A stretch of DNA of 64,000 nt from Pseudomonas lalkuanensis (GCF_008807375.1 NZ_CP043311.1:1034001-1098000), one strand, 5' to 3'; positions 1 through 16,512 are shown, numbered from the stretch's first letter. Made by a program: numbers and translations. Notes: generated by a model from the sequence alone, not told the origin.

Positions 1-2
1 GC

Positions 3-238
3 CTGCAACGTTTGCTGATCGGCAATGCCGTGGACCTGGAGCTCGATAGCGCAGGTCGCTTTCTGGTGCCGCCGCGCCTGCGCGAGCACGCCGGACTGGA
101 CAAGCGGGCCATGCTGGTCGGTCAACTGAACAAATTCCAACTGTGGGATGAGGATGCCTGGAACGCGATTTCCGAGGCAGACCTCATGGCAATCAAACAG
201 CCCGGCGGCCTGCCGGACGAACTACGTGACCTTATCCT

Positions 239-242
<4 letters not shown>
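3..242 (+). CDS. mraZ: MraZ transcriptional regulator, C-terminal part (5' end cut by window)
   Basis: The window opens inside this gene; only the last 79 codons are visible, in frame from base 3 to the TGA at 240-242. The visible part is the second AbrB-like half of MraZ, with [20 protein letters not shown] followed by [11 protein letters not shown]. MraZ is a ring-forming DNA-binding protein that in E. coli represses its own dcw operon by binding repeats upstream of itself. Those sites would lie outside this window. The stop overlaps the GTG start of rsmH by four bases (GTGA), so the two are translationally coupled. The family call is very safe; the true start cannot be seen. Confidence 0.95.
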
Positions 243-3205
<2,963 letters not shown>

Positions 3206-3206
<1 letters not shown>

Positions 3207-4669
3207 TGCCCATGCCACTGAACCAATTGTTGCCCCAGGCGCAAGGCGCCACCCTGATTCGCGAACTGACCCTGGACAGCCGCAAGGTGCGTCCGGGTGA
3301 TCTGTTCCTGGCCGTTCCCGGTGCCCAGCACGATGGTCGCGACCACATTGCCGATGCAGTATCCCGTGGCGCCGTCGCCGTGGCGTATGAAGCCGTGGAT
3401 GCACATGTGTCGGAAGCCGCCGGCGCCGAGCTGATCCCGATCAAGGGCCTGGCCAGCCAGCTATCGGCCATCGCCGGTCGCTTCTATGGTGAGCCGAGCC
3501 GCGCCTTGCGCCTGGTCGGTGTCACCGGCACCAACGGCAAGACCAGCGTCAGCCAATTGCTGGCCCAGGCCCTCGACCAGTTGGGCGAGCGCTGCGGCAT
3601 CGTCGGTACCCTGGGTACCGGCTTCTATGGCGAGCTGGAAAGCGGTCGCCACACCACGCCTGATCCGCTGGCCGTCCAGGCCACCCTGGCAGGCCTGAAG
3701 CAGGCCGGCGCCCGTGCCGTGGCAATGGAAGTTTCTTCCCATGGCCTGGAGCAGGGCCGGGTTGCTGCGCTGGACTTCGATGTCGCAGCGTTCACCAACC
3801 TGTCCCGCGACCACCTGGACTTCCATGGCTCGATGGAGGCCTACGCCGCCGCCAAGGCCAGGCTGTTCCGCTGGCCGAACCTGCGTGCGCGGGTGATCAA
3901 CCTGGATGACGAGTTCGGCCGTCAGCTTGCTGCCCAACAGCACGAATCGCGCCTGTTCAGCTACAGCCTGGAGGATTCCAGCGCCTTCCTCTATTGCCGC
4001 GAAGCCCATTTCAACGATCACGGCGTAAGTGCCCAACTGGTTACCCACCAGGGTGAAGGCTTGCTGCGTAGCCCGCTGCTGGGCCGCTTCAACCTGAGCA
4101 ACCTGCTGGCTGTGGTCGGCGCGTTGCTGGCCATGGATTACCCGCTGGCCGATGTGCTGAAGGTCCTGCCGTCGCTGCAAGGGCCGGTCGGGCGCATGCA
4201 GCGCCTGGGTGGCGGTGAGAAGCCGCTGGTGGTGGTGGACTACGCCCACACGCCGGATGCCCTGGAGAAAGTGTTGCAGGCCCTGCGTCCCCACGTCAGT
4301 GGCCGCCTGCTGTGCCTGTTCGGGTGTGGCGGAGATCGCGATCGCGGCAAGCGTCCGCTGATGGCTGCCGTTGCCGAGCGCCTTGCCGACTACGTGCTGG
4401 TCACCGACGACAACCCCCGCACCGAAGACCCGGCGCAGATCTTCGCCGATATCCGTGCGGGTTTCGCTGACGCCGGCAAGGTGGAGTTCATTGCCGGTCG
4501 TGGCCTGGCGATCGCCCAGTTGATCGCTTCTGCCAGCGCTGACGACCTAGTGCTGCTGGCCGGCAAGGGCCATGAGGATTACCAGGAGATCGCCGGAATA
4601 CGCCATCCGTTCTCCGACCTCGATGAGGCGGCCAGGGCGCTGGACGCGAGGGAGGTGCCAGATGCTTAG
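3206..4669 (+). CDS. murE: UDP-MurNAc-L-Ala-D-Glu:meso-diaminopimelate ligase MurE
   Basis: MurE adds the third stem-peptide residue to UDP-MurNAc-L-Ala-D-Glu in the cytoplasm, consuming ATP. The Mur-ligase P-loop GVTGTNGKT is at residues 105-113. The DNPR motif at 402-405 is the recognised signature for meso-diaminopimelate rather than lysine, as expected for a Gram-negative cell wall. The ATG overlaps the ftsI TGA by one base, and an AAAGGAGGG ribosome-binding site at about 3189 supports this start. Length (487) is normal. Confidence 0.98.
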
Positions 4670-6026
4670 GCCGTTCCGTCTTTCCGAACTCATCGGGCCG
4701 CTGCAGGCCGCGCTGGTGGGGGCCGATGTAGCCTTCACCGGCGTTTCCAGCGACAGCCGCAAGATCGAAGCCGGGCAGCTGTTCATTGCGCTGGTCGGTC
4801 CGCGTTTCGACGGCCATGACTACCTCGCTGACGTGGCCGCCAAGGGTGCCATTGCGGCCCTGGTGCAGCGCAAGGTGGCGGATGCGCCCATCCCGCAACT
4901 CGTGGTAGCCGATACCCGCGAAGGTCTCGGCCGCCTGGGTGCCTACAATCGCGATGGTTTCACCGGCCGCGTCGCGGCGGTCACCGGTTCCAGCGGCAAG
5001 ACCACCGTCAAGGAAATGCTCGCCAGCATCCTGCGGACCCAGGGAAGCGTGCTGGCCACGCGAGGCAACCTGAACAACGACCTTGGCGTGCCGTTGACCC
5101 TTCTGGAGCTGGGCGCCGAACACGACAGCGCGGTGATCGAGCTGGGTGCATCGCGCGTCGGTGAAATCCTCTACACCGTCGGCCTGACCCGGCCGCAGGT
5201 GGCGATCCTGAACAACGCCGGCACCGCCCATGTGGGCGAGTTCGGTGGTCCGGAGAAGATTGTCGAAGCCAAGGGCGAGATCCTCGAGGGGCTGCCGGCT
5301 GACGGCGTTGCCGTGCTGAATCGCGACGACCGCGCGTTCGACATCTGGCACGCCCGCGCTGCAGGCCGCCGCGTGATCAGCTTCGGCGTGACCGATGGCC
5401 GCGCCGATGTGCGTGCCGAGAACCTGACCCGCGATGCACGCGGTTGCATGGCCTTCAGCCTCCGTGGCCTGGCCGGCGACGCGGACATCCAGCTGAATCT
5501 GTTGGGGGCGCACAACGTCGCCAACTCCCTGGCTGCTGCCGCCGCCGCCCACGCCCTTGGCGTGCCGCTGGTCGGGATCAAGGCAGGCCTGGAAAACCTG
5601 CAGCCTGTCAAAGGCCGCGCCGTAGCGCAGCTCGCCATGAGCGGCATGCGCGTGATCGACGACAGCTACAACGCCAACCCCGCGTCGATGCTGGCTGCCG
5701 TTGATATACTCGCCGGCTTTTCCGGTCGCACCGTCCTGGTGCTCGGGGATATGGGCGAACTCGGCGACTGGGCCGAACAAGGGCATCGCGAAGTTGGCGA
5801 ATACGCTCGCGGCAAAGTCAGTGCCCTGTATGCCGTAGGCCCGCTGATGGCGCATGCCGTCGCGGCCTTCGGCTCCCAGGGACGCCACTTCGCCGACCAG
5901 GCCAGCCTGATCCAGGCCCTGGTCAGCGAGCAGGATGCAAACACCACAATTCTGATCAAAGGCTCCCGCAGCGCGGCGATGGACAAAGTCGTCGCGGCAT
6001 TCTGTGGGACGGGGGAGGTTCACTAA
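4662..6026 (+). CDS. murF: UDP-MurNAc-tripeptide:D-Ala-D-Ala ligase MurF
   Basis: MurF completes the cytoplasmic UDP-MurNAc-pentapeptide by adding D-alanyl-D-alanine made by Ddl. The P-loop TGSSGKTT is at residues 108-115, and the central ligase motif around [12 protein letters not shown] follows. The frame is open from 4572, well inside murE. The ATG at 4662 gives [12 protein letters not shown] and 454 residues, the expected size, with GGGAGGTG a few bases upstream, so I use it. It overlaps the murE end by eight bases. Confidence 0.97.
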   Translation: MLRPFRLSELIGPLQAALVGADVAFTGVSSDSRKIEAGQLFIALVGPRFDGHDYLADVAAKGAIAALVQRKVADAPIPQLVVADTREGLGRLGAYNRDGFTGRVAAVTGSSGKTTVKEMLASILRTQGSVLATRGNLNNDLGVPLTLLELGAEHDSAVIELGASRVGEILYTVGLTRPQVAILNNAGTAHVGEFGGPEKIVEAKGEILEGLPADGVAVLNRDDRAFDIWHARAAGRRVISFGVTDGRADVRAENLTRDARGCMAFSLRGLAGDADIQLNLLGAHNVANSLAAAAAAHALGVPLVGIKAGLENLQPVKGRAVAQLAMSGMRVIDDSYNANPASMLAAVDILAGFSGRTVLVLGDMGELGDWAEQGHREVGEYARGKVSALYAVGPLMAHAVAAFGSQGRHFADQASLIQALVSEQDANTTILIKGSRSAAMDKVVAAFCGTGEVH

Positions 6027-6028
6027 TC

Positions 6029-7111
6029 ATGCTGCTGCTGCTCGCTGAGTACCTGCAACAGTTCCATAAAGGGTTCGGCGTATTCCAGTACCTGACCCTG
6101 CGCGGGATTCTCGGCGTCCTGACAGCGCTGTCGCTGTCGCTCTGGCTCGGTCCCTGGATGATCCGCACCCTGCAGATCCGCCAGATCGGTCAGGCCGTGC
6201 GTAACGACGGCCCGCAATCGCACCTGTCGAAATCCGGCACGCCGACCATGGGCGGTGCGCTGATCCTGACTGCCATCGCCATCAGCACGCTGCTCTGGGC
6301 TGATCTGTCCAATCGCTATGTATGGGTGGTACTGGCCGTGACCCTGGCGTTCGGTGCCATCGGCTGGGTGGATGACTACCGCAAGGTGATCGAGAAGAAC
6401 TCCCGAGGCCTGCCGAGCCGCTGGAAGTATTTCTGGCAGTCCGTATTCGGCATCGCCGCCGCGATCTTCCTTTATATGACTGCCAGCACGCCGGCTGAGA
6501 CCACGCTGATCCTGCCGCTGGTGAAGAACATCGAGATCCCGCTGGGCATCGGCTTCGTGGTGCTGACCTACTTCGTGATCGTCGGCTCCAGCAACGCGGT
6601 GAACCTGACTGACGGCCTCGACGGCCTGGCGATCATGCCCACCGTTATGGTCGGCGGCGCGCTGGGGATCTTCTGCTACCTGTCGGGCAACATCAAATTC
6701 GCCGAATACCTGCTGATCCCGTACGTACCGGGCGCGGGTGAGCTGATCGTGTTCTGCGCCGCCCTGGTGGGTGCCGGCCTCGGCTTCCTCTGGTTCAACA
6801 CCTACCCGGCCCAGGTCTTCATGGGTGATGTCGGCGCCCTGGCGCTGGGCGCTGCCCTTGGCACCATCGCCGTGATCGTGCGCCAGGAAGTTGTGCTCTT
6901 CATCATGGGCGGCGTGTTCGTCATGGAAACCCTGTCGGTGATGATCCAGGTCGCGTCGTTCAAGCTGACCGGTCGTCGTGTTTTCCGCATGGCCCCTATT
7001 CATCACCACTTCGAACTGAAAGGCTGGCCCGAACCCCGGGTCATCGTACGGTTCTGGATCATCACCGTGATCCTGGTGCTGATTGGTCTTGCCACCCTGA
7101 AACTGAGGTAA
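6029..7111 (+). CDS. mraY: Phospho-MurNAc-pentapeptide translocase MraY
   Basis: MraY transfers phospho-MurNAc-pentapeptide to undecaprenyl phosphate at the inner leaflet of the inner membrane, forming lipid I. The 360-residue protein is polytopic (about ten membrane helices). It carries the family residues DDYRK at 115-119, [13 protein letters not shown] in the middle and the HHHFELKGW loop near residue 325. The ATG lies three bases after the murF TAA, with GGGGGAGGTT upstream. Length and motifs are exactly those of the family. Confidence 0.98.
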   Translation: MLLLLAEYLQQFHKGFGVFQYLTLRGILGVLTALSLSLWLGPWMIRTLQIRQIGQAVRNDGPQSHLSKSGTPTMGGALILTAIAISTLLWADLSNRYVWVVLAVTLAFGAIGWVDDYRKVIEKNSRGLPSRWKYFWQSVFGIAAAIFLYMTASTPAETTLILPLVKNIEIPLGIGFVVLTYFVIVGSSNAVNLTDGLDGLAIMPTVMVGGALGIFCYLSGNIKFAEYLLIPYVPGAGELIVFCAALVGAGLGFLWFNTYPAQVFMGDVGALALGAALGTIAVIVRQEVVLFIMGGVFVMETLSVMIQVASFKLTGRRVFRMAPIHHHFELKGWPEPRVIVRFWIITVILVLIGLATLKLR

Positions 7112-7117
7112 TCGAGA

Positions 7118-8464
7118 GTGACGCTGATCGCTTCCGACCAGTTCCGCATCGTTGTCGGCCTCGGCAAGAGCGGCATGTCCCTGGTGCGCTTCCTGGCGCG
7201 CCAGGGCGTGCCGTTCGCCGTGGCTGATACCCGTGCGAACCCGCCGGAGCTGGCGACGATCCAGAGCCAGTTCCCGCAGGTGGAAGTGCGTTGTGGCGAG
7301 CTCGATCCGGATTTCCTCGGCCGCGCCAGCGAGCTGTACGTGAGCCCGGGCCTGGCCGTGGCCACGCCCGCCCTGCAAGAAGCGGCACGGCGTGGAACCA
7401 AGCTGTCCGGCGACATCGAACTGTTCACCCGCCATGCCAAGGCGCCGATCGTCGCCATCACCGGCTCGAACGCCAAGAGCACTGTCACCACCCTGGTGGG
7501 CGACATGGCCCAGGCCGCCGGCAAGCGCGTCGCGGTGGGCGGCAACCTCGGTACTCCGGCGCTGGACCTGCTCGCCGACGACGTCGAGCTCTACGTGCTG
7601 GAGCTGTCCAGTTTCCAACTGGAAACCACCGACCGGCTGAATGCCGAGGTGGCCACCGTGCTCAACGTCAGCGAAGACCACATGGATCGCTACGCTGACA
7701 TGCAGGCCTACCACCTCGCCAAGCACCGCATCTTCCGTGGCGCGCGCCAGGTCGTTGTCAATCGCGGCGACGCCTTGTCGCGTCCGCTGGTGGCCGACCA
7801 GCTGCCTTGCTGGACCTTTGGCCTGAACAGGCCCGACTTCAAGTCCTTCGGCCTGATCGAGGAAGACGGCGAGAAGTACCTGGCCTTCCAGTTCGACAAG
7901 CTGATGCCGGTGCGCGAGCTGAAGATTCGCGGCGCCCACAATCAAGCCAATGCCCTGGCTGCCCTGGCCCTGGGCCACGCGGTGGGCCTGCCGTTCGAGC
8001 CCATGCTCGATACCCTGCGCACGTTCGCCGGGCTGGCCCATCGTTGCCAGTGGGTGCGCGAGCTGCGTGGCGTGTCCTACTACGACGACTCCAAGGCAAC
8101 CAACGTCGGGGCGGCCCTGGCGGCCATCGAAGGCCTGGGAGCCGACATCGACGGCAAGCTGGTGCTGATCGCGGGTGGTGATGGCAAGGGCGCGGATTTC
8201 TCCGGCCTCAAGGGCCCGGTGGAAGCGTTCTGCCGCGCCGTCGTGCTGCTGGGGCGAGATGCCGAGCTGATCGCCACCGCCCTGGGAGACTCCGTTCCGC
8301 TGGTTCGGTCCAAGACCCTGGACGAAGCGGTGCTGCGCTGCTCCGAACTGGCCGAGGCTGGCGATGCCGTGCTGCTGTCGCCGGCGTGCGCAAGCCTGGA
8401 CATGTTCAAGAACTTCGAAGAACGCGGGCGTCTCTTCGCCCAGGCCGTGGAGGGGCTCGCCTGA
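7118..8464 (+). CDS. murD: UDP-MurNAc-L-Ala:D-glutamate ligase MurD
   Basis: MurD adds D-glutamate to UDP-MurNAc-L-alanine. The start is a GTG at 7118 preceded by ATCGAGA, giving 448 residues. Visible features are the N-terminal Rossmann-like VVGLGKSGMSL at 12-22, the P-loop at 116-122 and the C-terminal ligase domain with YYDDSKATNVGA. The P-loop reads GSNAKST, with alanine where Mur ligases usually have the glycine just before the lysine. I believe other pseudomonads share this, so it is probably a lineage trait. The TGA overlaps the ftsW ATG by one base. Confidence 0.97.
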   Translation: MTLIASDQFRIVVGLGKSGMSLVRFLARQGVPFAVADTRANPPELATIQSQFPQVEVRCGELDPDFLGRASELYVSPGLAVATPALQEAARRGTKLSGDIELFTRHAKAPIVAITGSNAKSTVTTLVGDMAQAAGKRVAVGGNLGTPALDLLADDVELYVLELSSFQLETTDRLNAEVATVLNVSEDHMDRYADMQAYHLAKHRIFRGARQVVVNRGDALSRPLVADQLPCWTFGLNRPDFKSFGLIEEDGEKYLAFQFDKLMPVRELKIRGAHNQANALAALALGHAVGLPFEPMLDTLRTFAGLAHRCQWVRELRGVSYYDDSKATNVGAALAAIEGLGADIDGKLVLIAGGDGKGADFSGLKGPVEAFCRAVVLLGRDAELIATALGDSVPLVRSKTLDEAVLRCSELAEAGDAVLLSPACASLDMFKNFEERGRLFAQAVEGLA

Positions 8465-9672
8465 TGCTGGCCCGTCTGCTCGCCGCCCCTTCGCCGCTGC
8501 GCAGCCGCCGCGGCATTGACATCGACTTCCCGCTGCTGGCCGGTTGCCTGTCGCTGCTCGGCCTGGGCCTGGTGATGATTACCTCGGCTTCGTCGGAAGT
8601 CGCGGCGGCGCTGTCCGGCAACCCGCTGTACCACATGATCCGCCACCTGATTTACCTGGCGATCGGTCTCGGCGCCGGCCTGATCACGCTGCAGATCCCC
8701 ATGGCCTTCTGGCAGCGCCATGGCGCTCGTCTGATGCTGGCTGCCATCGTCCTGCTGATCCTGGTCCTGCTGCCGGGCATCGGTCGGGAAATCAACGGTG
8801 CCAAACGCTGGATCGGCTTCGGCCTGTTCAACCTGCAGCCGTCCGAGCTGGCCAAACTGTTCACCGTGATGTTCATCGCCGGCTACCTGGTGCGTCGCCA
8901 GGACGAGGTGCGCGAGAAACTCACCGGATTCATCAAACCGATGCTGGTGCTGGGGCCGATCGCCGTGCTGCTGCTGGCAGAGCCGGACTTCGGGGCCACC
9001 GTGGTACTGGTGGGCTCCTGCAGCGCCATGCTGTTCCTCGGCGGGATCAACCTGGTGCGTTTCGTCCCCCTGGCCGGGGCCGTACTCGCTGCTGGCGTGC
9101 TGGTAATGACCAGCCAGAGCTACCGGATGCAGCGTCTGACCAACTTCATCGACCCCTGGGCCGACCAGTACGGCGCGGGCTACCAGCTCAGCCAGGCACT
9201 GATCGCCTTCGGTCGTGGCGAATGGTTCGGTGTCGGCCTGGGAAACAGCATCCAGAAGCAGTTCTACCTGCCGGAAGCCCATACCGACTTCGTCTTCGCG
9301 GTACTGGCCGAGGAACTGGGCATGATCGGTGCCCTGGCGACTGTCGGCCTGTTCGTCTTCGTCAGTGTCCGTGCCCTCTATATCGGTCTCTGGGCCGAGA
9401 AGGCGCGCCAGTACTTTTCCGCCTACGTCGCCTACGGTCTCGCCTTCCTCTGGATCGGCCAGGTGCTGATCAATATCGGCGTGAACGTCGGCCTGTTGCC
9501 GACCAAGGGCCTGACCCTGCCGTTCCTCAGCTACGGCGGCAGCTCCCTGGTGATCTGCTGCGTCAGCCTTGCACTGCTGCTGCGAATTGAATGGGAGCGG
9601 CGTACTCACCTTGGCAACGAGGAAGTGGAGTTCGTCGAGAGCGATTTCTTCGACGAGGAGGTGCGCCCATGA
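8464..9672 (+). CDS. ftsW: Septal peptidoglycan glycosyltransferase FtsW (SEDS family)
   Basis: FtsW polymerises lipid II into septal glycan strands with FtsI. The 402-residue product has about ten membrane helices. Typical SEDS segments are visible: INGAKRWIGFGLFNLQPSEL near residue 110, EAHTDFVFAVLAEELG near 275, and the C-terminal GLLPTKGLTLPFLSYGGSS. An upstream open stretch from 8386 overlaps murD in another frame. The ATG at 8464 overlaps the murD TGA by one base and gives the right length. The end overlaps murG by ATGA. Confidence 0.97.
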   Translation: MLARLLAAPSPLRSRRGIDIDFPLLAGCLSLLGLGLVMITSASSEVAAALSGNPLYHMIRHLIYLAIGLGAGLITLQIPMAFWQRHGARLMLAAIVLLILVLLPGIGREINGAKRWIGFGLFNLQPSELAKLFTVMFIAGYLVRRQDEVREKLTGFIKPMLVLGPIAVLLLAEPDFGATVVLVGSCSAMLFLGGINLVRFVPLAGAVLAAGVLVMTSQSYRMQRLTNFIDPWADQYGAGYQLSQALIAFGRGEWFGVGLGNSIQKQFYLPEAHTDFVFAVLAEELGMIGALATVGLFVFVSVRALYIGLWAEKARQYFSAYVAYGLAFLWIGQVLINIGVNVGLLPTKGLTLPFLSYGGSSLVICCVSLALLLRIEWERRTHLGNEEVEFVESDFFDEEVRP

Positions 9673-10731
9673 GCGGTAACGTGCTGATCATGGCTGGCGG
9701 CACCGGCGGCCACGTATTCCCGGCGCTGGCCTGTGCCCGCGAGTTCCAGGCCCGCGGTTTCAAGGTGCACTGGCTGGGCACGCCCAAGGGCATCGAGAAC
9801 GAACTGGTTCCCCAGGCCGGCCTGCCGCTGCACCTGATCCAGGTGAGTGGCCTGCGCGGCAAGGGATTGAAGTCCTTGCTCAAGGCGCCGTTCGAGCTGC
9901 TCAAGTCGCTGTTCCAGGCGCGCCGAATCGTGCGTGAGCTCAACCCGGTCTGCGTACTGGGCATGGGCGGCTATGTCACCGGTCCCGGTGGACTGGCCGC
10001 GCGCCTGTCCGGCGTGCCGCTGATCATACATGAGCAGAACGCCGTTGCCGGCACCGCCAATCGCAGCCTGGCACCGATCGCCAGCCGCGTTTGCGAGGCC
10101 TTCCCGGATACCTTCGGGAAAAGCGACAAGCGGCGCACCACCGGCAATCCGGTGCGTGAAGAGCTGTTCCTGGAAACCCCGCGTGACACCCTGGCCGGTC
10201 GCAAGCCGCGCCTGCTGGTGCTGGGCGGCAGCCTGGGCGCCGAGCCGTTGAACAAGCTGCTGCCCGAAGCCCTGTCCCGGTTGTCCGCTGACCTGCGCCC
10301 GGAGGTGTTCCACCAGGCCGGCCGCAAGCATGACGAAATCACCGCGGAGCGTTATCGCGAAGCCGCGGTCGAAGCGGAGGTCGCGCCTTTCATCAAGGAC
10401 ATGGCCCGTGCCTATGCCTGGGCCGATCTGGTCATCTGCCGTGCAGGCGCCCTGACCGTGAGCGAGCTGGCCGCTGCCGGCCTGCCATCGTTCCTGGTGC
10501 CGCTGCCCCATGCGATCGACGACCACCAGTCGCGCAATGCCGAATACCTGGCGAAGGAGGGCGCGGCTGTCCTTCTTCCGCAACATTCCACTGATGCGGC
10601 CACGCTGGCCGCTCAGCTGACCGAGGTCCTGATGCAGCCCGAGAAACTCAAGGCCATGGGCGCTACCGCCCGCCGTCTGGCCAAACCCGCCGCCACCCGC
10701 ACCGTGGTCGAGATCTGCCTGGAGGTGGCCA

Positions 10732-10739
<8 letters not shown>
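9669..10739 (+). CDS. murG: UDP-GlcNAc:lipid I N-acetylglucosaminyltransferase MurG
   Basis: MurG makes lipid II on the cytoplasmic face of the membrane by adding GlcNAc to lipid I. It is a GT-B glycosyltransferase. The N-terminal glycine loop GGTGGH is at residues 10-15, [11 protein letters not shown] follows in the first domain, and [18 protein letters not shown] forms part of the UDP-GlcNAc site. The ATG at 9669 overlaps the ftsW TGA (ATGA), preceded by GAGGAGG, giving 356 residues. Its end overlaps murC by eight bases. Confidence 0.98.
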
Positions 10740-13136
<2,397 letters not shown>

Positions 13137-13140
13137 TCCC

Positions 13141-14004
13141 ATGCGTAGCGCCACTATCCGCCGCCAGGAACCCGTAATCGGCCGCGCCGCTCCGTCGCGC
13201 AAGCCGATACCGCGTGGCGCCAGCCGGATGGTGGCCAAGGAACCGCTGAGCCAGCGCCTGCCCAAGCCCAGCTTCGGCTTCCTGCGCAAGCTGGTCTGGC
13301 CGGTGATGCTCGTGGTGCTCGGATTCGGCGCCTACGAAGCGGCCCAGCGGTTGCTGCCGTATGCCGACCGGCCCATCGCGAAGGTCAATGTCCAGGGCGA
13401 CCTGAGCTACATCAGCCAGCAGGCGGTGCAGCAGCGCATCGCGCCGTACATCGCTGCGAGCTTCTTCAGCATCGACCTGGCGGGCATGCGCCGCGAGCTG
13501 GAGCAGATGCCGTGGATCGCTCACGCCGAAGTACGCCGGGTGTGGCCGGACCAGGTGATGGTCCGCCTGGAAGAACAACTGCCCATCGCCCGCTGGGGCG
13601 ACGAGGCTCTGCTGAACAACCAGGGCCAGGCCTTCGCCCCGCGCGAACTGGCCCACTACGAACAGCTGCCGCAGCTCTGGGGGCCGCAGCGCGCCCAGGA
13701 GCAGGTGATGCAGCAATACCAGATGCTCAGCCAGATGCTGCGCCCGCTCGGCTTTTCCATAGTCCGGCTGGAGCTGCGTGAGCGTGGCAGTTGGTTCCTG
13801 TCTACCGGCCAGGGCGTCGAGCTCCTGCTTGGACGGGATCATCTGGTGGAGAAGATGCGACGTTTCATCTCGATCTACGAGAAAACGCTGAAGGACCAGA
13901 TTGCGAACATAGAGCGCGTCGACCTGCGCTATCCCAACGGCCTGGCAGTGGCCTGGCGGACGCCGGTCGAGGCCCCGGCGGCGACCACGGTCGCCGTGCA
14001 GTGA
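13141..14004 (+). CDS. ftsQ: Cell division protein FtsQ
   Basis: FtsQ is a bitopic inner-membrane protein at the centre of the FtsQLB complex. The 287-residue product has a basic, Arg/Pro-rich cytoplasmic tail of about 49 residues, a membrane helix at about 50-66, a POTRA domain starting at [12 protein letters not shown] (about residue 79), and a periplasmic beta domain. The tail is longer than in E. coli but normal for pseudomonads as I recall them. Only four bases separate it from ddlB, and 21 bases follow before ftsA. Confidence 0.96.
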   Translation: MRSATIRRQEPVIGRAAPSRKPIPRGASRMVAKEPLSQRLPKPSFGFLRKLVWPVMLVVLGFGAYEAAQRLLPYADRPIAKVNVQGDLSYISQQAVQQRIAPYIAASFFSIDLAGMRRELEQMPWIAHAEVRRVWPDQVMVRLEEQLPIARWGDEALLNNQGQAFAPRELAHYEQLPQLWGPQRAQEQVMQQYQMLSQMLRPLGFSIVRLELRERGSWFLSTGQGVELLLGRDHLVEKMRRFISIYEKTLKDQIANIERVDLRYPNGLAVAWRTPVEAPAATTVAVQ

Positions 14005-14025
14005 ATTAGAGAGAAGGTTAGAAGC

Positions 14026-15276
14026 ATGGCAAGCGTACAGAGCGGCAAGATGATCGTCGGCCTGGACATCGGCACCTCCAAGGTGGTGGCGTTGGTGGGC
14101 GAGGTCGCGGCTGATGGCCAACTCGAGATCGTCGGCATTGGCACTCATCCGTCGCGCGGCCTGAAAAAGGGCGTGGTGGTGAACATCGAATCCACCGTGC
14201 AATCCATCCAGCGCGCGGTGGAAGAAGCCCAGTTGATGGCGGGTTGCCGCATCCACTCGGCCTTCGTCGGCATCGCCGGCAATCACATCCGCAGCCTGAA
14301 CTCCCACGGCATCGTGGCGATCCGCGATCGCGAAGTCAGCGGTGCCGACATCGAGCGTGTACTGGATGCCGCTCAGGCAGTGGCCATCCCGGCCGACCAG
14401 CGTGTGCTGCACACCCTGGCCCAGGACTACGTGATCGATAACCAGGAAGGCGTGCGTGAGCCGCTGGGCATGTCCGGCGTCCGCCTGGAAGCCAAGGTGC
14501 ATGTGGTGACCTGTGCCGTGAACGCAGCGCAGAACATCGAGAAATGCGTGCGCCGCTGCGGCCTGGAAGTCGACGACATCATCCTCGAGCAGCTGGCGTC
14601 GGCCTACTCGGTCATCACCGATGACGAGAAGGAGCTGGGCGTCTGCCTGGTGGACATCGGTGGCGGGACCACCGACATCGCCATCTTCACCGAGGGCGCG
14701 ATTCGCCACACCGCGGTGATCCCGATCGCCGGCGACCAGGTGACCAACGACATCGCCATGGCCCTGCGTACGCCGACCCAGTACGCCGAAGAGATCAAGA
14801 TCCGCTACGCCTGCGCCCTGGCCAAGCTGGCCGGCGCTGGTGAAACCATCAAGGTGCCCAGCGTGGGCGACCGTCCGCCGCGCGAACTGTCGCGCCAGGC
14901 CCTGGCTGAAGTGGTCGAGCCGCGCTACGACGAGCTCTTCACCCTGATCCAGGCCGAACTGCGCCGCAGCGGCTACGAAGACCTGATTCCGGCGGGCATC
15001 GTCCTCACTGGCGGTACCGCCAAGATGGAAGGTGCGGTGGAACTGGCCGAAGAGATTTTCCACATGCCGGTGCGCCTGGGCGTACCGCATAGCGTGAAGG
15101 GGCTCGCCGATGTCGTGCGCAACCCCATCTATTCCACGGGCGTAGGCCTGCTGATGTACGGATTGCAGAAGCAGTCCGACGGCATGCCTGTCTCCACTGG
15201 CAACTACGGCTACGCCGAAGAAGCCAAGGCTCCTGTACTGGAACGGCTCAAACGCTGGGTTCAGGGCAATTTTTAA
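14026..15276 (+). CDS. ftsA: Actin-like cell division protein FtsA
   Basis: FtsA ties FtsZ filaments to the inner membrane and signals to the later divisome. The 416-residue product has the actin-fold phosphate-1 loop GLDIGTSKV at 12-20, VDIGGGTTDIAIF in the phosphate-2 loop, and VLTGGTAKMEG in the adenosine motif. The last residues, LERLKRWVQGNF, form the amphipathic membrane-targeting helix. The ATG at 14026 follows AGAGAAGG. It is separated from ftsZ by 48 bases, the widest gap within the division genes, as often seen where ftsZ has extra promoters. Confidence 0.98.
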   Translation: MASVQSGKMIVGLDIGTSKVVALVGEVAADGQLEIVGIGTHPSRGLKKGVVVNIESTVQSIQRAVEEAQLMAGCRIHSAFVGIAGNHIRSLNSHGIVAIRDREVSGADIERVLDAAQAVAIPADQRVLHTLAQDYVIDNQEGVREPLGMSGVRLEAKVHVVTCAVNAAQNIEKCVRRCGLEVDDIILEQLASAYSVITDDEKELGVCLVDIGGGTTDIAIFTEGAIRHTAVIPIAGDQVTNDIAMALRTPTQYAEEIKIRYACALAKLAGAGETIKVPSVGDRPPRELSRQALAEVVEPRYDELFTLIQAELRRSGYEDLIPAGIVLTGGTAKMEGAVELAEEIFHMPVRLGVPHSVKGLADVVRNPIYSTGVGLLMYGLQKQSDGMPVSTGNYGYAEEAKAPVLERLKRWVQGNF

Positions 15277-15324
15277 CCGCGGTACGCAGTAGGCGAAAAA
15301 CTAAAAAAGGAAGGAGAGGGGAAA

Positions 15325-16512
15325 ATGTTCGAACTCGTAGATAATGTTCCGCAAACAGCGGTCATCAAGGTAATCGGTGTCGGTGGTGGCGGCGGCAACG
15401 CCGTGAACCACATGGCCAAGAGCAACATCGAGGGCGTCGAGTTCATCTGCGCCAACACCGATGCCCAGGCGCTGAAGAACATCGGCGCGCGCACCGTGCT
15501 GCAGCTCGGCCCGGGCGTGACCAAGGGCCTGGGTGCCGGCGCGAATCCCGAAGTCGGCCGTCAGGCCGCCATCGAGGACCGTGAGCGCATCGCCGAAGTG
15601 CTGCAGGGCGCCGACATGGTCTTCATCACCACTGGCATGGGCGGCGGCACCGGTACCGGTGCTGCACCGATCATCGCTGAAGTGGCCAAGGAAATGGGCA
15701 TCCTCACCGTTGCGGTGGTGACCCGTCCGTTCCCCTTCGAAGGCCGCAAGCGCATGCAGATCGCCGACGAGGGCATCCGCTCCCTGGCAGAAAGCGTCGA
15801 CTCGCTGATCACCATCCCCAACGAGAAGCTGCTGACCATACTCGGCAAGGACGCCAGCCTCCTGGCCGCCTTCGCCAAGGCCGACGATGTGCTCGCCGGC
15901 GCGGTGCGCGGCATCTCCGACATCATCAAGCGTCCCGGCATGATCAACGTCGACTTCGCCGACGTTAAGACCGTAATGGGTGAAATGGGCATGGCGATGA
16001 TGGGTACCGGCTGCGCCAGCGGTCCGAATCGCGCTCGCGAAGCCACCGAGGCTGCCATCCGCAACCCGCTGCTGGACGACGTCAACCTGCAGGGCGCTCG
16101 CGGCATCCTGGTGAACATCACCGCAGGTCCGGACCTCTCCCTGGGCGAGTACTCCGATGTGGGCAACATCATCGAGCAGTTCGCTTCCGAACACGCCACC
16201 GTCAAGGTGGGTACCGTGATCGACCCGGATATGCGCGATGAACTGCACGTGACCGTAGTGGCCACTGGCCTGGGCGCGCGCATCGAGAAGCCGGTCAAGG
16301 TGGTCGACAACACCGTTCAGGCAGCCACTGTGGCCACCGCCACCGTTGCCGCTCGTCCGGAGCAGCCGTCGGTCAACTACCGCGACCTGGATCGCCCGAC
16401 CGTGATGCGCAATCAGGCTCACGCCGGCGCGGCCACCGCGGCCAAGCTCAACACTCAGGATGACCTGGATTACCTGGATATCCCGGCATTCCTGCGTCGC
16501 CAGGCTGATTGA
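15325..16512 (+). CDS. ftsZ: Tubulin-like cell division GTPase FtsZ
   Basis: FtsZ polymerises into the Z-ring. The tubulin signature GGGTGTG is at residues 106-112 and the first nucleotide loop [13 protein letters not shown] is near 18-30. A variable linker of about 60 residues precedes the conserved C-terminal peptide [14 protein letters not shown] (382-395), which binds FtsA and ZipA. The ribosome-binding region AAGGAAGGAGAGGGG just before the ATG is unusually purine-rich and strong, in keeping with the high abundance of FtsZ. Length (395) matches the genus. Confidence 0.99.
   Translation: MFELVDNVPQTAVIKVIGVGGGGGNAVNHMAKSNIEGVEFICANTDAQALKNIGARTVLQLGPGVTKGLGAGANPEVGRQAAIEDRERIAEVLQGADMVFITTGMGGGTGTGAAPIIAEVAKEMGILTVAVVTRPFPFEGRKRMQIADEGIRSLAESVDSLITIPNEKLLTILGKDASLLAAFAKADDVLAGAVRGISDIIKRPGMINVDFADVKTVMGEMGMAMMGTGCASGPNRAREATEAAIRNPLLDDVNLQGARGILVNITAGPDLSLGEYSDVGNIIEQFASEHATVKVGTVIDPDMRDELHVTVVATGLGARIEKPVKVVDNTVQAATVATATVAARPEQPSVNYRDLDRPTVMRNQAHAGAATAAKLNTQDDLDYLDIPAFLRRQAD

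Noticed and set aside
6023..8041. 672-codon minus-strand frame across mraY and murD
   Set aside because: Antisense shadow of two essential genes; no ribosome site, no family resemblance.
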